Made by a program: the position numbers and the translations under genes
The notes under the pieces: model-generated
The model's input: the letters and a program-made list of their open reading frames with translations, nothing else
What the model was told of the DNA's origin: nothing
Database searches by the model: none
Shown: positions 46,748 through 57,319 of the stretch, one piece after another
How the letters are laid out: each line of letters begins with the position of its first letter
How positions within the stretch are numbered: the stretch's first letter is position 1
From: Apostichopus japonicus
Lineage: Eukaryota; Echinodermata; Holothuroidea; Aspidochirotida; Stichopodidae
Reading direction: 5' to 3'
Assembly: GCF_037975245.1 (NCBI RefSeq)
Contig: NC_092577.1
Span: forward strand, 4,480,001 to 4,544,000
DNA length: 64,000 nt

Positions 46748-46900
46748 ATCACAAAGTTTGTGATTGGAGTTCGCCTTCCAGTGAAGCCTGTTTACTTTTG
46801 CCTCCCATATTTTCCTCCTATCTAGGTTTGTTGGGAATCTGAAAAGTTTTGAACCGTTTTCTGGTCGATTTGAACAGCCCCACGCTGAACAGCCAGGCAT
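46748..46900 (-). CDS. THAP zinc-finger exon
   Basis: ATG at 46900 on minus, 51 codons to a GTGAGT donor at 46747 (phase 0). The sequence MPGCSAWGCSNR...GSKLFRFP..., then R..IWEAKVNR and LC has the THAP pattern: Cys-x4-Cys, the FRFP of the first strand, the W in the first helix and the third Cys. The final zinc-ligand His must lie in the next exon, which I could not find. THAP domains bind specific DNA and occur in P-element and Kolobok transposases and in host genes. Here it is inside element N2, 150 bp from its right end, facing inward, so it is most likely the first exon of a lost or unrecognised transposase. Confidence 0.75.
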
Positions 46901-47247
46901 TTTGTGATGGCAGCGCAGATGTTGACTGCTCGAACGTACGTTGTTGTCGATCATACGGCCAGAATTAGTTGGCCCCAAAATGGTGCCATGATGTCACGTG
47001 ATCGAAAATTCCGGGACCCGAGTTGTCGCAACTCTCTCTATATAAGGCTCTGATAGTCTCTACACATTAGCCCCCCCCCCCTCAATAATTTTCCCGTTCT
47101 GCCGCGCCTGGAGGGGCACCCCCTCCCCTTAGACCCATCCCCAAGGACGGCGATCCGTATCCACCTAAGTGCCCCCCATCAAATGCTGGTGCCCCCCCCC
47201 CTGTGCCCCCCCAGACTGAAAAGTCTGGTGACGCCACTGCCTTTGGA

Positions 47248-48019
47248 GCGGGATATACTGGTTTTGTATTGTGGTGTAAAATCTAAACAATTGCAAGTAA
47301 AAGATTCAAAGTAAAGAACATACTTTACCAAACACGTTTTACGAGGTACAAAGTATATATTTATAAATTTGTAGTTAAGACGGTGCACTCTTTACTGCAG
47401 GAATGCGACAACTTAATAACGATTTGGCTCTCCCTTTCCTCTCTTATTCATTGCTGCAAATGTTTCTGTTGCAGCGATAGAAAGCAAGTGTAAAATAAAT
47501 GACACATGTTGACGCCAGTTTTCCAAGTTCATTTCTATTGTAAATTTTCTATTGTAAATAATGTTATTGAACTCTGAATTCAAACATGGAAACGTTTTAC
47601 AAACATTCACCTCAAAATTAGTGGAACAATGCCACGAAGATTAATATATAGAATGAAAAACAACTTGTAGGTAGGGCCTATTGCTTACCGGCTAAAATTA
47701 ACAAAAACATAATAACATTAAAATTAAAATAAACATAGACAACGTATACTGCACGCAGCCGCGTACACTATACACACACATATATACATATTATCCGTAT
47801 TGTGCCCACGCTTGGGAAAGTATGATTGAAATATATTAGGCTAGTTGTCATAAAAAACTGTTCTAAAATTTAACAGTTTGGAAGGCATTACACCATGTAC
47901 AAACGAGAAGGCCCTATGAGATAAATGCAAGTGAGACAAAAGCCTATACATCATATACTTTCTTATATTCTCTTTCAAACACTCCGACCCCCCCCCCCCC
48001 CCTCACCCGTTTAATTTTC
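47248..48019. other. Non-coding right flank of N1
   Basis: No gene. Its 47805-47900 part is a diverged copy of the start of the tandem array unit (gcccacgcttgggaaagtat). Confidence 0.4.
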
Positions 48020-48340
48020 GAAGGTAATTACATTGCTACGGGAGAAGTTTGGGTGTCCAGTTAGGTTCAAACTTGATATATGCAACTAATATAGGTATAG
48101 AAGGATTAAAGTATGCTGTATTGGCCCATATATGCCATATATTCAAAAATGGTCACCCCTGGTCAATATTCTTAAACGGTTTATATTACCTCGTTGGAAA
48201 AAAAAATACCTCACTGGACATTCAGTCATCTTTTGTGCTCATTAAGATTGTCTGAGAACAATTTGGAGAGCGAAGACATCCAAGGGAGTATTTTTTTGAA
48301 CACTCCTAGCAATTATTGCTTGCTTAATTTGCGGCCAATA
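48020..48340 (+). repeat. Dispersed repeat, copy 3 (left flank of array)
   Basis: Matches 49955-50325 along its length: gggagaagtttgg, ccagttaggttcaaac, atatgcaact, tattcttaaac, attcagtcatctt, ttttttgaa and aatttgcggcca. Confidence 0.75.
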
Positions 48341-48439
48341 CAGTCCACAGATACAGTCACAGATACAGACATATGTACGATTAACATATAAACATAGACA
48401 ACATATGTATAATGTACGCAGCCGCATACACTACACATA

Positions 48440-49940
48440 TACATATTGGTTAACATGCATGTGTGACAGTAACTTTATCATTGTTCCCACGCTTTGCACT
48501 ATTAAAGAAGCCTTTATATTACATACTTTCTTGAATCCTCTTTCCGACCCCGACCCCCCCCCCGACACATATACATATATACACATATACATATTGGTTA
48601 ACATGCATGTGTGACAGTAACTTTATTGTGCCCACGCTTAGGAGAATTGTGCCCACTCTTGGGAAAGTATGACTGAAATATAGTAGTCTTCACAGAAACT
48701 GTTCGAAAATTAAGCGATTTAGAAGGCATTGAAACCCAATACAAACGAGTAGACCCATTAGGAACTGCACTATTTAAGAAGCCTATATATAACATACTTT
48801 CTTGAATCCTCTTTCCGACCCCCGAACCCCCCCCCCCTCCCAGACACATATACATATATACACATATACATATTGGTAAACATGCATGTGTGACAGCAAC
48901 TTTATTGTGCCCACGCTTAGGAGATTTGTGCCCACGCTTGGGAAAGTATGACTGAAATATAGTAGTCTTCACAGAAACTGTTCGAAAATTAAGCGATTTA
49001 GAAAGCATTAAAGCCCAATACAAACGAGTAGACCCTTTAGGAACTGCACTATTTAAGAAGCCTATATATTACATACTTTCTTGAATCCTCTTTCCGACCC
49101 CCGAACCCCCCCCCCCTCCCCGACAAATATACATATATACACATATACATATTGGTAAACATGCATGTGTGACAGCAACTTTATTGTGCCCACGCTTAGG
49201 AGATTTGTGCCCACGCTTGGGAAAGTATGACTGAAATATAGTAGTCTTCACAGAAACTGTTCGAAAATTAAGCGATTTAGAAAGCATTAAAGCCCAATAA
49301 AAACGAGTAGACCCTTTAGGAACTGCACTATTTAAGAAGCCTATATATTACATACTTTCTTGAATCCTCTTTCCGACCCCCCCCCCCGACACATATACAT
49401 ATATACACATATACATATTGGTTAACATGCATGTGTGACAGTAACTTCATTGTGCCCACGCTTAGGAGAATTGTGCCCACGCTTGGGAAAGTATGACTGA
49501 AATATAGTAGTCTTTACAGAAACTGTTCGAAAATTAAGCGATTTAGAAAGCATTAAAACCCAATAAAAACGAGTAGACCCTTTAGGAACTGCACTATTTA
49601 AGAAGCCTATATATTACATACTTTCTTGAATCCTCTTTCCTACCCCCGAACCCCCCCCCCCCCGACACATATACATATATACACATATACATATTGGTTA
49701 ACATGCATGTGTGACAGTAACTTTATTGTGCCCACGCTTAGGAGATCTGTGCCCACGCTTGGGAAAGTATGACTGAAATATAGTAGTCTTCACAGAAACT
49801 GTTCGAAAATTAAGCGATTTAGAAGGCATTTAAACCCAATACAAACGAGTAGACCCTTTAGGAACTGCACTATTTAAGAAGCCTATATATTACATACTTT
49901 CTTGAATCCTCTTTCCGACCCCCGCCCCCCCCCCCGCGCC
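48440..49940. repeat. ~276-bp tandem array, five copies
   Basis: gggaaagtatgactgaaata stands at 48661, 48940, 49219, 49485 and 49761 (spacings 279, 279, 266, 276). Each unit has a poly-C tract after ctctttccgacc, then acacatatacatatatacac, ttaacatgcatgtgtgacag and gtgcccacgcttaggaga. Copies are nearly identical; length differences come mainly from the poly-C. Minus-strand frames of 72-141 codons are by-products of the repeat. Confidence 0.95.
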
Positions 49941-49954
49941 TCTTCATTTATTTT

Positions 49955-50325
49955 TCGAAGTTGTTGCATACGGGGAAGTTTTGGTCTCCAGTCAGGTTCA
50001 AACCTTGTTATATGCAACTACACGTAAAAACACGATACAAACGAGTAGACCCTTTAGGTACAATTCTACACTACTACATATTACTATCATACTAAGTATG
50101 ATTTATTGGTCCCATATATGCTACATAATAAATATGGTCACCTTATGTTAATATTCTTAAACTGTTTTATTACCACCTTGGAGGAAATTTACCTAACTGG
50201 GAAATTCAGTCATCTTGTTGTGTGTGTTTATAATGTCAGCGAACAATATGTTGAGTGAACACCTTCAGAAAAGGACTTTTTTGAAAACTTCCAGCAATTA
50301 CAGCATGCCGTAATTTGGGGCCATT
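49955..50325 (+). repeat. Dispersed repeat, copy 4 (right flank of array)
   Basis: Second copy of the 48020-48340 segment, direct orientation, so the array is bracketed by two copies of the same repeat. Confidence 0.75.
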
Positions 50326-50597
50326 ACATACTATTTTTGAGGAGTACACGTATTTGAACTCGAAGCCCCTCACCCCACAATCAATTTCCCCCTCCCTAAA
50401 TCTATTACACCTGATTGACTCTGCGATCAATTTCATATATAGTTTGATGATACCTATACTTATTTTTAATTTAACATAATATGTTGATTACATATATCAA
50501 CTGAAAATTATAGTGGGGGATCATAACGAGGAAGAAACTGTACCCATCAGCTTTAGATTAAAATTGTATATGTACGCTTATGAGTACGGAATTTCCG

Positions 50598-50638
50598 ACT
50601 GTCGCACTCTAATTTTTCCGACTGTCGCACTCTAATTT
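50598..50638. repeat. Short tandem duplication
   Basis: ccgactgtcgcactctaatt occurs twice in a row (about 20 bp each). Confidence 0.85.
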
Positions 50639-51002
50639 TCATAGATTCTTGTTATTTGTGAGTGGCCTACAATTTTCGGTCAAACTTGACCTTTATCAGT
50701 CATATTTACCACGTTTTCCTTGTCATATTAAGAAATTGTATCTCGCGATTCTTATACTCCACCACACAAAACTTCGTATGATTTTGAATACTCTAAAAAA
50801 AAATTCCCTAATAAAACTACTGTACAACGTATACAATTAAAACGCTCAATGCTATTCTACGGAAGCTTAAAAGTGCCATCAACATAAGAAAAACTTTGCC
50901 CATAAGGTGAAATTTTTCAGTAAATTGTTAAAATAACAAGATAAAATCTTATCCCCCCCCCCCAAAAAAACAGAAAAATATTGGATCGCTTAGTTGCTTA
51001 AA

Positions 51003-51245
51003 CTGAGCAATTGAACAATTTTTGAAAAATGTTTAATTGACAACTTATCATATCTCGTGTATTGGACATTTTGCTGCAAATTGTTCAATTGTTCACTTCA
51101 TTCCATCTGAGCAATTGAACAATTTTCTGCAAAATGTTTAATTGGCAACTTATCGTATCTCGTCAACTCAACATTTTTCTGCAAAATGTTTAACTGTTCA
51201 CTTTATTCCAAATGCTCAGTTGGAATGAAGTGAACAATTTAATGT
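51003..51245. repeat. ~107-bp tandem duplication with inverted end
   Basis: gagcaattgaacaattt starts at 51005 and 51111, with parallel cttatc.tatctcgt and tgttcac.t.attcca blocks. The end (51215-51240) repeats part of this in inverted form (ggaatgaagtgaacaattt), so the copy junction can fold back. Confidence 0.8.
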
Positions 51246-51957
51246 TTTTTCATGTGAGTGATAAATAGCCCCCCCCCCCAAGAAAATAATATTAAGCGCG
51301 CTAGGAAAAAGCACTGTATTTTGGGGTAGTTCACTATGTCGTCGAATATAATTTGTTGAAAAAGAAACGTTTTCCCCTTTGTTACATTAACATAGCTTTT
51401 TTAGTTGGTAGTCTATGTAGCCTATAAAGCAGATAACTTATACTCATTGCTTACTCGCTAACCAGAGTGATTAATAAATTTGTGAAGTGAGGGCCAGTGG
51501 TACAAATGTACCGAAAAAAGTTCGGAACAAAAGTGCAGTCGCGAAAGATGGGGTGTCTGACTGACACTGACCGTATCGTTGACGAGTAGGGTGTGGGGGG
51601 GGGCGGGTTACAAGGCAGCAGTCGGAATTTTCTGGCTCCAAAACCCATCCAGTTGGAATTTCAGCCACTACAACTCCCCCCCCCCCCCCACCCCCCTCTC
51701 AATCATCAGGCCTTAGCTACGTCCCTGTGTACGTAAACGACGTTCATTGCTGTTAAGTTTTTACGGGACTTTATAGTACTAATTAATACTACGTGCGACC
51801 GTGGAGCTCTGTTTATAGCTCCATGGTGCGACGAAGACTTGTACCCACGCTTATATAGAAATTCTACCCAAGCTTGGCAAAGTATGACCAGGGAGTTGTT
51901 CCATAACAACTCCCTGGTATGACAAGTAAATCGCAAATCCAACACATATATACCGGT

Positions 51958-52070
51958 GCTATGGCAGAGTGGCGGATAAAGGCGGTGGCGTTTGGAAGCA
52001 ATGCGGGATTCTCCCACATTTGTGGTCGCTTAAGCGTCGTGAAAATAACTGCTGATTATTATTACTATTA
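51958..52070 (+). mobile_element. tRNA-derived SINE
   Basis: Head gctatggcagagtggcggat resembles a tRNA-Ser/Leu D arm (A box). The tail ggtcgcttaagcgtcgtgaa + aataactgctgattattatt matches 31187-31250. No good B box is left. Confidence 0.55.
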
Positions 52071-52628
52071 TAACATTTAAAAAATGTAGTAGTTTGAAAG
52101 ATTATTGAACTTTCAAGATTTATATATATAGGTTTACTTGAGTATTCACAAATTCCAATCTCCAGTCCACAATCACGAGTATTCTTCCAATGCTCGCCCC
52201 ACCCCTTCTTTTTTACGTCCTCTTCACTCATTATCGATTCATGGACAGAACTTGATAGTAATTTCTGATAAAATCTTCCTCAGTTGCATCCTATATGTAA
52301 ACTGAATGTTCCGTTGTTTGCACATATGTCGAAAATGATTTATATCGCTTGAGAAAATAAGCATTATTCAAAAATTGGCATATTCACGTGTGGTGTTTGT
52401 AAAAATCACGCACCTATATGCAAATATATCATAGCTAAGATTGTCCTGTGTCCGTTATATAATTCCATTAAAGAAATGCATACCTGAGACACGGAAGTAT
52501 TATCCTGTGAGGGTACCGTAATACATTCATGCTTGAGACACATGCAAGTCTTAAATAAACAGAATAGCAAGTCCCAAACATATAGACCTCCCTTACCGGT
52601 TTCGAACCTCTGGACATACAATCAGCGT

Positions 52629-52697
52629 CCATAGCCTATAGTGGTTAGGGTGTCCGCGTACAGAGCGGGAGGCCCGTGGTTCGAATCCCGGTGGAGG
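52629..52697 (+). mobile_element. tRNA-like sequence, probably SINE head
   Basis: AGCCT...AGGCT can pair as acceptor stem. D-arm-like AGTGGTTAGG, an anticodon-like arm TCCGC-GTACAGA-GCGGG and a perfect B box GGTTCGAATCC follow. The acceptor stem is only 5 bp and the T stem is mismatched, so this is more likely a tRNA-derived SINE head or pseudo-tRNA than a working tRNA; the loop triplet would be ACA. Confidence 0.5.
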
Positions 52698-52741
52698 CTG
52701 AAAGTTTTTTCACTGTTCTTGATTTTCCAACTCATTACGAT

Positions 52742-52744
<3 letters not shown>

Positions 52745-52772
<28 letters not shown>

Positions 52773-52801
52773 CGATGTTCCATATATATATATATATATA
52801 T
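52745..52801. repeat. Two (TA)n microsatellites
   Basis: TA runs at about 52745-52772 and 52782-52801 separated by cgatgttcca. Confidence 0.95.
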
Positions 52802-52929
52802 AGTAAATAAACATACATAAGTGCCGTAATAAAGGCAAAAATAGAGCGCCCACATTACAATACGTGGTACACACAGCGAAATCCATGTGCATGTTCCGGA
52901 TCAAGGTAATGGTTTTATTCTCCAATAGT

Positions 52930-54955
52930 TATATATATGAAACGAATTTTCTGAAAATTATTGCAAACTACATCTAGATCAAGTAACGTTAAATACACAA
53001 GTGATGTTTAATATGTTGAATGTCAAAAATGGAATGTAGCTATATCATTACGCTGTTGACATGGAACTGAATCAAATTAAAAATTAAATACTGCCGCATT
53101 TTGAAGAGTGTCAGACTTTCAAACCTTTTAAAATGATAACTCGTATTAAATTTGTAGTTGATGTGGGTCTCTGAAAAATATAGCAAAAATGTGTTTGTGA
53201 TTACTGTCAAAAAGGCGTGATATATTGAATAACATGTAAATATCAAATGCTATTGTCACTGTGACACACTTCACATTGTTTAATTGTTTATTGTAAGATT
53301 CCAGCTACTATATGATCACTGAGTCAAAGCATGGTTAAATGATCGACAAACTGCTATATTCAGTTTCCTCCGACTTTAACATAAGTTCACGAGATCGTCA
53401 ACAAGTTTTAGCAGCGGCAGTTCACGGCTTCCATACATATTTGAATTTAACTGCCTATTGTTGCTGGACCGTAGAATTCGGAAATATCAATGTTGGATGC
53501 TAACTACGGAGCTACAGAAGCGTAGAAAGGACATTGTACCGTGGAGGTTTTTACCTCCATGATTGTACTAACAAATTTATGAACTAGTAGAACGTAATGA
53601 TAATATAATAATTGCAGTTTCCATGAACTGATATGTGAAAAGAATCGCTTTGCCTTGAAGACTTTTCGAAGACAAGACAAACAAAAAACAAAAAAACTAT
53701 GGCTTGGAGGATTCACACTGAGTACATAGCATCGCACAATTTTTTTTCACTTGAAATCAAATCGAGTTTTCCCTTTGCTGTTTGCGCCAAGTTAGCTTCC
53801 GAGAACCCGCGACGTTTAAATGAGCATTTACAATAATTAGGGTACTTTAATTAGACCTCCTTTAACACTATATTGGGGACCCGATGCAACCATGTGGTGC
53901 ACCCCACCCACTCGCCCCCCCCCCCCCCTCGTCAGGTTCCCCATTGTGTGGTAAACTTAACTGTTAATGCAAAGAATCGTTATCCGTTAATTTTAATTGG
54001 AAACATATATAACATATATAACATATTGACATCTCATGGATACAACATTTGCCCCTAAACTGATCCAGAATGGTCGTAGAATTCATCTAATATTACAGAT
54101 GAGTCATATTTTGGATATTTGTGGATGTCTCCTTCTATCCAACTATATGTACCCCCTCCGAGTTTAGTCCTGAAATATAATTAGCCGGTTCCTTTGTGAT
54201 GCCGTTTTTGCTGCTTTAGAAATGGTCGGGTCCAGAATAGCTATTTAGAGGATTTATTTAAAAACGGGGATAGTGGTGGGTGGGGGGGGGGGCACAAGCC
54301 TCGGAACTGGGATATCGAACAATCGGTGCTCAATGTCAGGCTTCAAAAACCTCGGCTTAACTTTGTCGGTCATAGCGGCGCAAATCCATATTTGAGATTT
54401 AAGTAATTTTTGCTTAAATTTTGTGCGAAACTTTTTCCAACCTCCAACCTCCTACCCCATGCCCCCCTGCCCCCTTCCCCCTCCCCCCGTTTCAAATGCT
54501 CCTCTTACGATTCCCATTGTCCATATCCTTTTTCATAGATTAGTCGAGATAGATTTCAACAGTCCGTTTTTTGCTCTGCCGATTTCTCTCAATATGCCGT
54601 CAAGTGATATTCGAAGAAGTATACTCAAGGCCTATATCATGCACGTAAAGCGATGAAACGCACAAATACCCACCGCAATATATGTACGAAACAGAGAAGT
54701 ATACTGCTTACTTACTATAAATATCATTTCCAGATAAGTAAGTGATATTTCCGGTCACATCACAATGATAAAGTTTACTGTCTGTCACTTTGCAGTTCAC
54801 TGGTTGGCTACGCCAGTTGGTTAGTAACAATAACGTATTCAGTATAGTTAATTACGTCACAGCCTGGGCTTACTAGAAATCGGGGAATTTTTAAATCAGT
54901 AAAAGGCGGTATCACAAGTAGCAACACGTTGGTTTGATTCACACCGCACTTGATC
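52930..54955. other. Non-coding, nothing recognised
   Basis: Poly-C runs near 53920 and 54480, poly-G near 54285. No gene or clear repeat. Confidence 0.4.
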
Positions 54956-54971
54956 CTCAATCGAGTTCTAC

Positions 54972-55335
54972 AATGCAAAGAGCATTCAAAATGGACGATT
55001 CCGGCTTCGGTGGCTTATTGCAGAAGTAACAGAAAGCTCCGTGGAAGCAAGGTTGCCAGTTTATACAAGTACACTTTCAATTCGATCCGTCGCTAGTTTT
55101 TAATGATGTTCCGCAGGAAAATGTCATACGTGTATTGGAAAAAGAAAAAAAAACATTAGAAGCAGCGACAGTTGGAACTACCGCGGCAGTATGCACATGT
55201 TGTGACAGAAAGCTCGGTGCAAACATTTGAAGGAAGAATTAAAGGCACTCCGAGCACTACTATCTGAGAAGGAACAACTTCTTTCGAAAAAAAACGAAAA
55301 CGAAGTTCTCTGTGCCACTGGATTGTTCGGTACGT
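54972..55335 (+). pseudogene. Possible exon(s) of a transposon-derived 'MSSEESD' family gene
   Basis: 54972 begins MQRAFKMDDSGFGGLLQK then stops. 55216-55295 encodes a coiled-coil-like HLKEELKALRALLSEKEQ. The next bases, in another frame, give KTKFSVPLDCSVRN, which resembles a VPL..S motif I associate with the family whose later exon is at 56067 and 63869. The frames do not join cleanly, so this is probably a relic. Weak. Confidence 0.3.
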
Positions 55336-55651
55336 AACACTAGGCCAAGACTTATCAATGTTATTTTCAATCACTAAAAGTCACCGTTATATAAACCCTA
55401 GACCTGTACAGGCATTCGTTCCTTTAAAAACGATAAATTAAAAGAGTTAAAATATGACAGTGAGAGAAATAATACAATAACCTCCTTTTAGATATCTGTA
55501 AAAAGTTTCATGCACAATTTGCCAGGGTATAGCCTACTGTTATTGATACATTCACGTTCTAACCTTGTGATGGTGAACGTCACCTGACCACGTACCCCCT
55601 ACCTCCCCCCAACCCATAAACAAATGTGCTTTGTAAACCGTTGAAACATAC

Positions 55652-55965
55652 AGTGGCGTAGGAAGGTACATTTGAGTGGGGGGGGGGGCTGAAGACTGAT
55701 GGCCGGCCCGGGGGAGGGGTCTAAGGGAAGTTTTTGCATTTCCAGGTGGCCTCAGATGCAATTTGGTGCAATAAAGCACACTTCAACACCCACTCCATTT
55801 TGTAAACTTAATTTTGTATTTTCACCTGGCCTTAGATGCAATTTGGTGCTCCAAATGAGATTTTTTTTCTCATTTGGAAAGGAAAAAGGGGTTTTCTGAC
55901 TTGCGAAGCGGGGGGGGGAATGATACTTCCGCCCCTCCACATTTTTCACTGGGGGGCTGGAGATA
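55652..55965. repeat. CAGTGGCGTAGGAAGG G-rich repeat
   Basis: Transposon-end-like CAGTGGCGTA at 55652 with G runs, and two copies of a ~90-bp unit (tggcctcagatgcaatttgg at 55747; tggccttagatgcaatttgg at 55827). A short inverted end is possible at 55950. Probably a MITE, limits unclear. Confidence 0.4.
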
Positions 55966-56066
55966 TTGACAGTTGGAGCTAGTATATTTTTCAACAAAAG
56001 TAAACTATGCCAACTGATCTTTATATATGTCTAATTCATATATTATTCTTGTGTCTTTGTTTACAG

Positions 56067-56113
56067 AAACTTCGGTGTAGATTGAGCGCAGTTAAGAGAG
56101 AGAAAAGACAGAC
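56067..56113 (+). pseudogene. Exon split by the gypsy element, left part
   Basis: After a good acceptor (tttgtttacAG at 56065-56066) this reads KLRCRLSAVKREKRQT and is cut by the LTR element. The right part is at 63869-63952. The two parts carry, in adjacent frames, the basic KLR..L..VKREKR and the acidic DYMSSEESD that sit close together in an uncharacterised gene family of invertebrates (family assignment from memory). Confidence 0.4.
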
Positions 56114-57098
56114 TGTGACGTGGGAAATTCAAATAATAAATTCCCACTCGGGTTCTTTTAACACTTATGAAAAAAAAGATGAAATGTAACAGTATGCTTA
56201 TAAATAACGAAAATTTATTATTGTACACTACAATTCACATAAGCTGCTTTGCTAGATTAACTGTCTTTTACATAACAAAATCTTAACGTTTACCGGTGCC
56301 CTTCTTTTACTCAACAGAAAATGTTTCTTTTAACTAACGAAGTCGGGTTTTTTCTCCATGACAATTCTCTTATTAACTAATCTGTCGTTAGTCGATATCT
56401 CTTTTAAATAATGCTTTCTTGCGTATAACCATATATGATGTTATCGCCCAATATACAGACGGAGGGAGGGCCTCAACGTTGGCTGCTATACGCACGGATC
56501 TTCCGTCTCGTGGCTCCTCTCTAAATTAAACAGGCTCTGACTTAACGTTCCCAGTATCCTAACAACAAAACGGAGCACTGAGTTTCGTCTCCCAGGAAAT
56601 GGTACAGTGAAATGATTTAGACAGCCTCTGAGTCACGGCATGGGGCAGGTGTCTCCATTTGGTCGGTGAAGGGTACTCTCAAACAAATATCAATACACAA
56701 GTATACCGTCTACCCAGACAAAATTATAGCCTCTCCCGGTAATATATACACTAGGCCTGTCTCCACGACATATATACTATACTGTGATCGACGCCCTATT
56801 TGCTAACGCCTAAAACCGCCGTCTGCTCTGCCTAGATGCTCAGAGTGAAGTGAAGTTTCTAAACCTCGTGTTCCATTTCAATTTGCTCATTCCACCTGGA
56901 AGCAATGCTTGCAATTAGGGGCATGTGTTTCAAATATTCCTCCTTTGTAAGAGACCTTTTGTTTTATTTAGCGCGCCTCGCTCCCTAACAATACGTTTTG
57001 GCATTTACTCTTGAATACGCTACAAACACCTTGCATATTATGCTAATTAGTCTATGACCAGTGGAAACAATCCTATACGTGTCATTTTAACCGTCACA
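56114..57098 (-). repeat. 3' LTR (985 bp)
   Basis: Differs from the other LTR by about nine substitutions and two single-base indels counted by eye, roughly 1%. Termini TGTGACG/CGTCACA. Confidence 0.95.
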
Positions 57099-57118
57099 AC
57101 ACCTCCCCTCTTAACAAG
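57099..57118 (-). other. Polypurine tract
   Basis: On minus, a purine-rich AAGAGGGGAGG lies directly before the 3' LTR, the usual plus-strand priming site. Confidence 0.75.
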
Positions 57119-57319
57119 AAAAATGTTTACATTTTTGTTTATACTAAATTCATAAAATTACTTTTGTTAAATTAGAAAGTTTCACTTTTATCAACGAAGC
57201 ATCACCTTTTTTCCTTACTATTTACACATTTCACTATACCATTTCCTTTCCATCCAACAAATAATAATACGTCACATCGTCAATTTGCAACAAACGTATT
57301 CCTTTACTTTTCTTGCAAC

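Larger units (their letters stand above)
42531..47051. mobile_element. Element N2: perfect 31-bp inverted repeats, THAP exon
   Basis: 42531-42561 and 47021-47051 are exact inverted copies over 31 bp (AGAGCCTTATATAG + AGAGAGTTGCGACAACT). The sequence GATAGTCTCT flanks both sides (42521-42530, 47052-47061), a 10-bp apparent target duplication. Just inside, GGC[GA]CCATTTTGGGGCCAA is also shared in inverted form. A THAP exon (46900-46748, -) lies near the right end. 31-bp repeats with a THAP domain recall P elements, whose duplication is 8 bp; MULE-type elements have 9-10 bp. Class undecided. No full transposase found. Confidence 0.85.
40998..47239. mobile_element. hAT-type element N1 with 8-bp target duplication
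   Basis: Starts CAGTGGCGTCGCCA (40998) and ends with the inverted TGGTGACGCCACTG (47226-47239), 13 of 14 positions matching, followed on both sides by G/C runs. The 8-bp CCTTTGGA stands at 40990-40997 and 47240-47247. An 8-bp duplication plus CA...TG termini is the hAT signature. About 6.2 kb, of which 4.5 kb is a nested element (42531-47051). No hAT transposase remains, so it is non-autonomous. Confidence 0.8.

Noticed and set aside
48598-49023. 141-codon minus-strand frame
   Set aside because: Lies wholly in the tandem array, repeats with it and includes poly-Gly from the poly-C tract.
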